DNA of 26,736 bases from positions 106,926-133,661 of the forward strand of contig NW_003140815.1 in NCBI RefSeq assembly GCF_000003605.2, written 5' to 3'. This stretch comes from Saccoglossus kowalevskii (taxonomy: Eukaryota > Hemichordata > Enteropneusta > Harrimaniidae). Numbering within the stretch: position 1 is the first letter of the stretch; each line of letters opens with the position of its first letter. Of this stretch, positions 13,201-18,230 are shown one piece after another. The notes below the pieces were generated by a model, which searched no databases, had not been told where the DNA came from, and was given only the letters and a program-made list of their open reading frames with translations. Made by a program: the position numbers and the translations under genes.

Positions 13201-16200
13201 AAATTATAACATACTATTTCAGATCATGTCACTTTGCATCATGGAATATATTTTTACTACTATGTAAATAGTGTTGGTCACAATGGAGTGATCTTACTAA
13301 AAATAGAATGATGTTTATAATAAGCCCATGAAATTTCATCAAATGCATGGCAGGCGAGAAGGTTTCTCAACCCAAATTACATTAAATGTACTTCATTGCG
13401 CTTTTCTTTTAATTTTTATGATTTTCACAAACGTTTACTACTTGAACAAAGACATTGCAATATTATTTTAACACCTCAACAGTTATATATACGCTTTTGA
13501 CTACAGATTTGTTTGTCCGAATCAAACATGATAATGACGTAACTCGAATCAACATTATTCCAAACTTGCCTGTGCATAAAATTAAGTAATTTCAGATTTT
13601 GTAGTTTGCAGCAGACAAGGCTCTCAAACTTGATCGACAACCGATAGATGGCAGACCGATGTTTGTGGATCCGTCACTGGATAAAACAAAAAAAGCAAGT
13701 CAACCAGAACAATTTCAGGTAACTTGTCTCATTTTAATTTTCTTGTCTGATATTTGCATGGTCATATATTGTATGCATACACGTATACAAGTCTCTATGT
13801 GCATGTGTCCGTGCTGTATCTCAGACAAGCCTTGACCAATTATCTGCAATTCTTACACATACTTCATAACTTGTCTGATAGATATGTATGTGCAATGATT
13901 TTGGGATTGATTGAAAGATTGCTTATAAAAAATGGCCAAGAGACGGCCGATTGTTTCTTTATAGTATCCTTGCTACAGTAGTTTCTCTGTCTGTACATGT
14001 GATTATAATAACAAAATTTTTTCAGTGTATGCACTTCCAGTCATACTGCATTAAAATTGACACAGATGATGCATGGATCCCTTTGGTAGATGTGTATATT
14101 TACATGTTATATGTATTAAACATTAATTGCATTGTCATTGCTTGTTTTCATGTGCAATTATTTTTAAATTGAAGGCACGACAAGTCTTGAAAAACTGATT
14201 TTGAATTTTAACTGTGTATATTTCGTCCTGCAAATTAGCCAAAGTTAAAACCTTTGCTGCAATAGCATCACATATACATAATACTGGGTTCTTATCAGGC
14301 AAGACCACACACTTCTGACACGACTTATTTTCATCTAGAAATCAACAAGGGGTTTTTTATACAAAATGCATGTTGACGCAGCTGTATTGCATTTTAGTGC
14401 TGTGATTGTAAATAAAATATGCCCACATAAGCATGTAATATGAATCATCTACACTTTGTGGGCTCTTCAGCTGTAGCATTCTTATCTCCCCCATCATCAA
14501 GTCTACTCTTCCAGTGATATATGTAACTATGGTATTTGGGACAGTGGATGCAGTGACGGGGGAGAAAGGGATACTATGTGAGGGGTAAAAACAAGTCATC
14601 AAACCTACACTTCATGAGCTCTTTAGCTGTACTACATCACTAGGAAATGGTGGTCAAAGCTGGTTCAACTTGTTAGCAATATGATACAGTAATGCAGTTT
14701 TTAATAATCACACTCACATCATGATTTAATTATGTTTTTTTTGTGTAGTGGAGTACCAATATGGAGAAAAATAAATTATTTATATCAGGACTCCCTAGGT
14801 CTGTTAATAGAAAGATGCTGGAAGAACTTTTTGGGAAGGTATCGTATAATATGGCTGCCTTTACTGGGAGCAGTTCATTCTTTAACTTGTGAAACTAAAC
14901 AAAAATGAAAACTTTCATAATCCTTGAACGTCTTTATTCTTTTCACGAATTTGTGGTGCAACATTTGTCAAATATTAATATGTATTTTTTTTGTAACTAC
15001 CCTTATCCAAATAAATTATATTACTTTGTTTTATACCTACAGCACGGTGATATCAAAGATATTCGAATAGTAACGTACAAATCAGGAGCACCAAAAGGAT
15101 TAGCATATGTAGAATATGTCAACGAGGTGAGATTAATAGGAAGGTATTTGAGGCAAAAATGTATGTTGTCTTCCATCCCTCTTGTTGGTGTCTCCGCCAT
15201 TAACATTTGTTTTGTTGTCTTTAATTGCAGCAATATAGTTTCACCATTTAATGTTTTTAAAGATGATAACAATTGTTGAAAGTTACTGTGACTCCCATTT
15301 CACTGTTCATTGTGTTTGATGTGGGTCATATAAACACATACTAACAAATGTTGAAAGTTACTGTGACTCCCATTTCACTGTTCATTGTGTTTGATGTGGG
15401 TCATATAAACACAAACAAACAAATGTTGAAAGTTACTGTGACTCCCATTTCACTGTTCATTGTGTTTGATGTGGGTCATATAAACACATACTAACAAATG
15501 TTGAAATGAATTTTAAACATGTTCGATGTCTGCGGCACTTCAGAGAAAATATTCACTGCAACAAATTCAATAATTTTTCCCGTGTCTCAAAATTGGTGTC
15601 AGAAAATATCCGTGGGTCAAGAGGTTTCATTTACAGATTAAAATCACTTGTATTTCAGGGAGAGGCTGCGAAAGCAGTGCTTGCCACAGATGGCACTCAA
15701 ATGGGCGAGCATAGAATCAATGTTGCTATTAGCAACCCACCACCTAGGAAACCAAAACAAGGAAGTCTTGTTGAAGATATTGAGGAGTTACAAAGAGGAC
15801 AACGAGGGTAAGGCAATACTTTGACTGCAACAAGGCTGTAATATTTTTGTTTTGTTAATGTCTATATAGGTCATATAATACAGTGTATATGCGAAGTGGA
15901 TATTAACAATCTGCTTGTAAATTTGTATGTGCATATTAAAGCGAGTTTGCTTTCTGTTAACTATTACTTTTAATGTTACCAATAATAACAAACTTGTATA
16001 ACTCAACACTATCAGTCTTACATTCTCTTTACCTCATATTTTCAGTTCTGGTTTTGGACCTCGTGGTAAAGGACGAACACAGCTTGCATTTATGCCAAGG
16101 GCGATCAAAAAACAACAATCGACAGCAGCCGATGTTGGCAGCGGGGACAAGATGGATACTGGCGGCAGTAGTAAAGAGCCAAAGATGAGCAATGCCGACT

Positions 16201-16223
16201 TTGCTAAATTATTTAGTCTGTAA
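183..16223 (+). CDS. SART3: SART3 (U4/U6 snRNP recycling factor, Prp24-like), 3' 19 coding exons; 5' end outside window
   Basis: SART3 binds U6 snRNA, helps re-form U4/U6 snRNPs after splicing, and docks USP4/USP15 through its HAT repeats (family knowledge). Nineteen exons chain in frame to give about 805 residues, versus 963 in human SART3, so roughly 150 N-terminal residues lie upstream of base 1. Order seen: HAT repeats (visible residues ~1-448), basic linker (~449-550), RRM1 (~551-621), RRM2 (~646-727), glycine/basic tail, and a C-terminal KMSNADFAKLF that matches the conserved LSm-interaction motif. Exons: 183-287, 757-941, 1626-1731, 4175-4299, 5465-5620, 6378-6516, 7443-7550, 8734-8799, 8899-8957, 9410-9516, 10022-10211, 10689-10796, 11755-12021, 12454-12537, 13605-13718, 14749-14838, 15043-15126, 15659-15807, 16046-16223. 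All introns are GT-AG. No frameshift or internal stop was seen, so the gene looks functional. Confidence 0.97.
288..756 (+). other. SART3 intron, 469 bases, nothing recognised
   Basis: GTGAGT donor, TTTTACAG acceptor. AT-rich with an A9 run near 651. No repeat or RNA gene seen. Confidence 0.85.
942..1625 (+). other. SART3 intron, 684 bases, nothing recognised
   Basis: GTGAGA donor, TTTCACAG acceptor. Unique-looking AT-rich sequence. No open frame resembles a gene. Confidence 0.85.
1792..2190. mobile_element. MITE-like foldback element, family A copy 1
   Basis: About 400 bp in a SART3 intron. It begins CAGAGGTACATTACTTGGGG and ends TTGCAAACCCCAAATAATGT, i.e. terminal inverted repeats. Subterminal parts are also mirrored (CAAGATCCCATTC near the left, GGGATCTTGG near the right). 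The right terminus is eroded where copy 2 has ACCTCTG, and no target duplication can be read. It encodes no transposase, so it is non-autonomous. Confidence 0.85.
2523..2686. repeat. 41-bp tandem repeat, 4 copies
   Basis: Four nearly identical 41-bp units begin at 2523, 2564, 2605 and 2646. Each contains AATTTGAATATAGTCATGCC and AGGTACCTTATGTTACACAAT. Only one A/T difference (AAGCC vs ATGCC) in the first unit was noticed, so the array looks recent. Confidence 0.95.
3060..3930. repeat. Degenerate ~130-170-bp repeat series in a SART3 intron
   Basis: GATTCAAAATGGTCGACTGG-like motifs recur at about 3181, 3332, 3476, 3609, 3779 and 3906. They alternate with AACTTGGTACATACATTGGA and TTTCTGGCATTC blocks. 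The series opens with a TGTGTGCGTATCTTAGACAT segment. Short open frames here (for example 3066-3257 and 3621-3821) come from the repeat, not from genes. Confidence 0.8.
4300..5464 (+). other. SART3 intron, 1,165 bases, mostly unremarkable
   Basis: It holds an imperfect inverted pair, GTGATTGTGAGAGAAAAAAT near 4378 and ATTCTTTTTCTCACATCAC near 4440. There is also a short hairpin at 5046-5068 (TATGGGATC / GATCCCATA). Neither supports a named element. The 4268-4453 minus frame is noise. Confidence 0.75.
5621..6377 (+). other. SART3 intron, 757 bases, nothing recognised
   Basis: Very AT-rich. The duplicated AATTTGTGATATTAT at 5850-5905 is the only local structure noticed. Confidence 0.8.
6879..7082. 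mobile_element. Short foldback element, family E
   Basis: The left end ACTGTAAAATACTTTATTTT mirrors the right end AAAATAAAGTATTTTACAGT. The core repeats CAGTGAAAATAAAATCCA twice (about 64 bases apart) and has a 16-A run. This ACTGTAAAATACTTTATTTT type of end is typical of short non-autonomous elements in invertebrate genomes (recalled, not checked). Confidence 0.7.
7551..8733 (+). other. SART3 intron, 1,183 bases, with A-rich low-complexity segment
   Basis: 8160-8300 is A-rich with TA and AAAC runs (ATATATATATATA, AAAACAAAACAAAAAC, repeated AATAACAAATAC). It follows TTATTTACTTATTGACTCTT ACACAATCCCCGGAGGGAA, possibly a retroelement tail. No coding sequence is recognisable. Confidence 0.65.
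8958..9409 (+). other. SART3 intron, 452 bases, possible repeat fragment
   Basis: The stretch ATATCTCAAGAACTGTTCAT AGATTTACATGATGAAA at about 9090-9135 resembles common invertebrate interspersed repeats, but there is no second copy in the window. Confidence 0.5.
9543..9745. repeat. Degenerate 31-33-bp tandem repeat, about 6 copies
   Basis: The unit AATGAGGTCATAGAATTAAT TATGTGCATAAT recurs, with GGTCATA anchors at 9551, 9584, 9617, 9649, 9680 and 9712. Variants include GGCCATA, AGTCATA and ATCGTG. It begins 26 bases after the SART3 exon ending 9516. Confidence 0.85.
10212..10688 (+). other. SART3 intron, 477 bases, with purine G-tract
   Basis: It contains GGGAGGGAGGGGGG at 10409-10422, and two similar segments around ATGAATAATC about 89 bases apart (10369 and 10458). 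No element or gene assigned. Confidence 0.75.
10689..11950 (+). CDS. SART3: SART3 charged linker with nuclear-localisation-like basic clusters
   Basis: Exon 10689-10796 (36 codons) and the first two thirds of exon 11755-12021 encode the linker between the HAT array and RRM1. Lys/Glu-rich helix-like sequence (AAEKEAELTKQQEEVSEF, then AKAAKKAEKQPIKRK) is followed by a Pro-rich, unstructured stretch (PFLPPGMPG) and a second basic patch, PPPKKQKTDE. In human SART3 the equivalent region holds the nuclear localisation signal and contacts USP15 and histones. The linker here is about 100 residues, by my memory shorter than human, and lacks an obvious long acidic run. The boundaries of the signal itself are inferred, not proven. 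Confidence 0.85.
11090..11423. mobile_element. MITE-like element with ~70-bp terminal inverted repeats, family D
   Basis: 334 bp between SART3 exons 10796 and 11755. The left end CTGTGGACACGTGAATGAAA, followed by AGAACACCTAAA, mirrors the right end (TTTAGGTGTTCCTTTCATTC, then AAGCGTCCACAG). Homology continues inward through CGCCTGCG/GGCGAC to GGAGAT/ATCTCC. It is preceded by a short ATTAC microsatellite (11070-11088). No clear target duplication. Confidence 0.8.
11755..13718 (+). CDS. SART3: SART3 RRM1, split over three exons
   Basis: RNA-recognition motif 1, which with RRM2 binds U6 snRNA. RNP2 is TVFVKNL in exon 11755-12021. RNP1 is KGFCYVEF in exon 12454-12537, with the aromatic positions intact. 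Exon 13605-13718 supplies the last helix and strand (FAADKALKLDRQPIDGRP, MFVDPSLDKTKK). Both internal introns are phase 0. The acceptor for 13605 was chosen at TTTTGTAG because two nearby downstream AGs (13610-13611 and 13613-13614) would break the reading frame. Confidence 0.95.
12022..12453 (+). other. SART3 intron between RRM1 exons, 432 bases
   Basis: Remains open in one frame for over 100 codons (12027-12356), but the composition is low-complexity, AT-rich and has no conserved motif. It is treated as chance. Confidence 0.8.
12538..13604 (+). other. SART3 intron between RRM1 exons, 1,067 bases
   Basis: Apart from the foldback element at 12771-12916, nothing recognisable. The remainder 12930-13600 is unique-looking AT-rich sequence. 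Confidence 0.8.
12771..12916. mobile_element. Foldback element, family F copy 1
   Basis: The left arm ACTTGTTTTTTTGCCCCTC, AAATAGTGT, CTAATCTCCCC is mirrored by GGGGGAGAAAGGGACACTAT, TTTAGAGGTAAAAACAAGT at the right. A 5-bp CATGT flanks both sides (12766-12770, 12917-12921), a possible target duplication. The core is repeated at 14481-14596. Confidence 0.68.
13760..13990. repeat. Divergent single unit related to the 3060-3930 repeat series
   Basis: GTGTCCGTGCTGTATCTCAG, ACAAGCCTTGACCAATTATC and TTACACATACTTCATAAC parallel GTGTGCGTATCTTAGACAT, TGCCTGGACTGATTAC and TTCACACATACATCATC at 3085-3165. An AATGGCCAAGAGACGGCCGA motif then parallels the ATGGTCGACTGG part. One unit only, strongly decayed. 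Confidence 0.5.
14449..14636. mobile_element. Foldback element family F copy 2 with flanking direct repeat
   Basis: Core 14481-14596 matches 12790-12916 (TCATCAAGTCTACTCTTCCA, GGGACAGTGG, GACGGGGGAGAAAGGG). Its left arm is replaced. Instead the core lies between two imperfect direct repeats, CTACACTTTGTGGGCTCTTC at 14449 and CTACACTTCATGAGCTCTTT at 14605, each continuing AGCTGTA. Confidence 0.55.
14749..15807 (+). CDS. SART3: SART3 RRM2, split over three exons
   Basis: RNA-recognition motif 2. Exon 14749-14838 has RNP2 (KLFISGLPRSV). Exon 15043-15126 has RNP1 (KGLAYVEY). Exon 15659-15807 closes the fold (GEAAKAVLATDGTQMGEH, INVAISNPPPRKPKQG). The NPPxRK end matches human SART3. The middle exon is exactly 84 bp, phase 0 on both sides, like the corresponding RRM1 exon. 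The intron before the last RRM2 exon contains a 75-bp tandem array. Confidence 0.95.
15274..15507. repeat. 75-bp tandem repeat, 3.1 copies
   Basis: The unit starting TTGAAAGTTACTGTGACTCC recurs at 15276, 15351 and 15426, with a partial fourth at 15501. It includes CACTGTTCATTGTGTTTGAT and GTGGGTCATATAAACACA. Copies differ only at ACATACTAACA versus ACAAACAAACA. It sits in the intron between RRM2 exons of SART3. Confidence 0.95.
16046..16223 (+). CDS. SART3: SART3 terminal coding exon with LSm-interaction motif
   Basis: The last coding exon begins by completing a Gly codon, then reads SGFGPRGKGRTQLAFMPRAI, matching the human RGKGRTQLSLLPRAL block. After a Gly/Ser/Lys spacer comes KMSNADFAKLFSL and TAA at 16221-16223. 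The SNADFAKLF decamer is the strongly conserved C-terminal element that, in SART3 and yeast Prp24, touches the LSm2-8 ring on U6 snRNA. Human ends in LRK, whereas this protein ends in SL. Confidence 0.96.
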
Positions 16224-16546
16224 CATATTCTTCAGGATTCTGCACACCTAGTAAAATCATTCATTTAATGTAAACCATTTTTGACAGATTTACAGGCAAA
16301 ACAGGTACCGAAGTGCGTTATATTTTGAAGTTCCACAATTGAATAATATTCAATTGGCATGGTGGGGGCAGGCAATGACATTTTTTTTCAACAGCCAATG
16401 AAGGCCAAACAGAATTCGCTTTTCATACTGATTGTCAGCTTTTATTCAGTTATTTCTTCTAAATTTAAATCCAGATTGATAACAAAATGTATATTTTGGA
16501 CTGCTGTGTGACCAACCAGTGATTTTATTTTTTAAATTGCCTTGCA

Positions 16547-16552
16547 ATTAAA
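16547..16552 (+). terminator. Candidate SART3 poly(A) signal (ATTAAA)
   Basis: ATTAAA lies 324 bases after the SART3 stop. A GT-rich run (TGTGTAG, TGCTGTGCTT) follows within about 30-60 bases, as expected for a downstream element. It is the first good variant signal after the stop and precedes the mobile elements. AATAAA signals at 17260 and 17454 are alternatives. Confidence 0.4.
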
Positions 16553-16687
16553 TTGCATGTGATATACATTGTGTAGCCTGCTCTGCTGTGCTTGACTCAA
16601 GAACCAAAGTTTTACGTGGTTGGGTGTTTTAATTCAATCATATACAGACTGTTAAAAACTGTTCGTAAATGTGAAATCTTGTAAAAC

Positions 16688-17089
16688 CAGAGGTACATTA
16701 CTTGGGGTTTGTAACTACGGTGACATGATAACAAGATCCCGTCACAATCTCGCTCTCGCATAAACGTTCCAACTCAGAAAAAATGCGAATGCGCATGCCT
16801 GAGGTAACTAGGATACTGGGATGTCCAGGTGGATCAAAATAGCTGCCCACGATATGACGGATTACGAGAACTATATTTTCTGTACATTTTCGATGTATTA
16901 CATTTTTCACTATGATAGTGACAAGAAAAGTTTATTTTTTTCATTACAAACCTTGAACATTGATATGCGTCATGTCAGAAGGTCGTAGCCTCAGTCTCGC
17001 TATCTACGAGATGAGACTTGAATGGGATCTTGACATGATGTCACCATACAGTACTATGCGAGTTGCAAACCCCAAGTAATGTACCTCTG
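16688..17089. mobile_element. MITE-like foldback element, family A copy 2 (inverted)
   Basis: 402 bp, reverse complement of the copy at 1792-2190 across its whole length. Ends are CAGAGGTACATTACTTGGGG and CCCCAAGTAATGTACCTCTG. It is flanked by a perfect 7-bp GTAAAAC at 16681-16687 and 17090-17096. The boundary is ambiguous by one base each side: a CCAGAGG end would give TAAAA instead. It lies in the SART3 3' UTR or intergenic DNA. Confidence 0.88.
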
Positions 17090-17187
17090 GTAAAACTTAA
17101 TGCTTGCCTGTACTGATGTTTGACTATACATTTATATTACAAATGTTCAATACAAAACAGAATCTTGTGTGTGAAATGATTTACATA

Positions 17188-17377
17188 TTAAACCTCTTTT
17201 CACCACCAGACGCCTTGCCCAAATTTGTCTGCACTTTTTTCTTACCGATATATTCTGGAAATAAACCTTAATTTTGAAGCCTACTTTCAGTTTTTACTAC
17301 AAAAATTTTGCTATTTTTGTTCCAATCTGTGACGAAAAGTGCAGACCATAAACAGGACTAGTTGGTGAAAAGGTTAA
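17188..17377. mobile_element. TTAA-flanked foldback element, family B copy 1
   Basis: It starts TTAAACCTCTTTTCACCACC and ends GGTGAAAAGGTTAA. TTAA at both ends plus a CCT terminus is the target-site signature of piggyBac-like and some Kolobok-like elements (inference). It carries an internal AATAAA at 17260-17265 that could act for SART3. A second, inverted copy is at 23723-23960. Confidence 0.7.
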
Positions 17378-17509
17378 CACATTGTGGTTGGTTTGAAACT
17401 AAATCATCTACATAATGCTGTGTACCACAAGGGTCATTTTCTTATTTAAGATAAATAAATGTTGCTCATGGTCCTTGCATGACCATGTTTTACTCAATGA
17501 CTAGTCAAA

Positions 17510-17515
17510 TTTATT
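17510..17515 (-). terminator. Candidate SMPD4 poly(A) signal (AATAAA on minus)
   Basis: Plus-strand TTTATT reads AATAAA on minus, about 370 bases downstream of the SMPD4 stop. It is the first canonical hexamer I found on that strand downstream of the stop. Confidence 0.4.
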
Positions 17516-17882
17516 ACTGTAAAGTACCATACTTATTTTCCCATTTAACTCAAATGTCTTTTTCAGTATGCACATTATATTTCGACTAAGACTGCAACTT
17601 CAAGTCAAGATGCAATGTCTGTATTTTCTTAAGTCTTTAATAACTGAGCAATTGGGAATTGCTTTAGGTTCTCGGCAAGTACACGCATTCAGAATTATAT
17701 CAAATCATCCCATGGTATCCTCTTTCCCAAGATTGTCAAACACATATATTGTCTTGACCTGAGACTATGTCGCATCATCTTATGAACCAATGACGATGAT
17801 TTGCTTGATCATTATCTAGATTCAACATTGCAAAATTCCAAATCCTTCTCCTAGCGTAGATAATTGCAGCAACAACTTGACA

Positions 17883-18230
17883 TCAGTGTCGTTTCTGCTT
17901 TGATGAGGCGGGAGACAAAAACGTGACTTTGAGAAGTTCGTAAAACAGTGCAAAGATTAATAACAAAAATATGCCCATGACAAAACTGATATTGTATACA
18001 TAGCACATCATAAAGAAGGCCAGGACATAGCCAATATTCTGATAACTGGCCATAAATCTCAAACTCAAGCGTGGCTTCATAGCTAGGGCTTCTTGCTCTG
18101 ACTTTGGACTGCACTTTTGGGTAGAGTGAGTTGGTTGCCATGGTGACACTGCAGGCGGACTGAAGAATTCCTTTGATAGTTGTCCGACTAGATCGCTCCT
18201 TTGACACATTTCTTCAATCTTATCTCCAAA
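17883..18230 (-). CDS. SMPD4: SMPD4 terminal exon with C-terminal membrane anchor
   Basis: The last 115 residues and TGA at 17885-17883. A polar half ([20 protein letters not shown] and a Ser/Lys-rich stretch) is followed by [14 protein letters not shown], as in human PRLSLRFLGSYR. Then come two adjacent hydrophobic stretches, [15 protein letters not shown] and [18 protein letters not shown], and a basic tail ending SSKQKRH. The hydrophobic pair is the expected C-terminal membrane anchor. Whether it forms one hairpin or one span cannot be told here. Confidence 0.94.
   Translation of the reverse strand, partial: FGDKIEEMCQRSDLVGQLSKEFFSPPAVSPWQPTHSTQKCSPKSEQEALAMKPRLSLRFMASYQNIGYVLAFFMMCYVYNISFVMGIFLLLIFALFYELLKVTFLSPASSKQKRH

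Larger units (their letters stand above)
16224..17887. other. Convergent intergenic / 3'-UTR region between SART3 and SMPD4
   Basis: The 1,659 bases between the SART3 stop (16223) and the SMPD4 stop (17885-17883 on minus) must hold both 3' UTRs. Plus-strand poly(A)-signal candidates are ATTAAA at 16547-16552, followed by a TGTG/CTGTGCTT-rich stretch, and AATAAA at 17260-17265 and 17454-17459. The nearest minus-strand candidate for SMPD4 is AATAAA at 17515-17510. Two foldback elements (16688-17089, 17188-17377) occupy much of the interval. If SART3 uses a site after 17260, transcripts come within a few hundred bases of overlapping SMPD4's. Confidence 0.7.

Noticed and set aside
16698-16910. 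70-codon minus-strand frame
   Set aside because: It lies wholly within the foldback element at 16688-17089. No protein motif is present, and the related copy at 1792-2190 does not support a conserved product.
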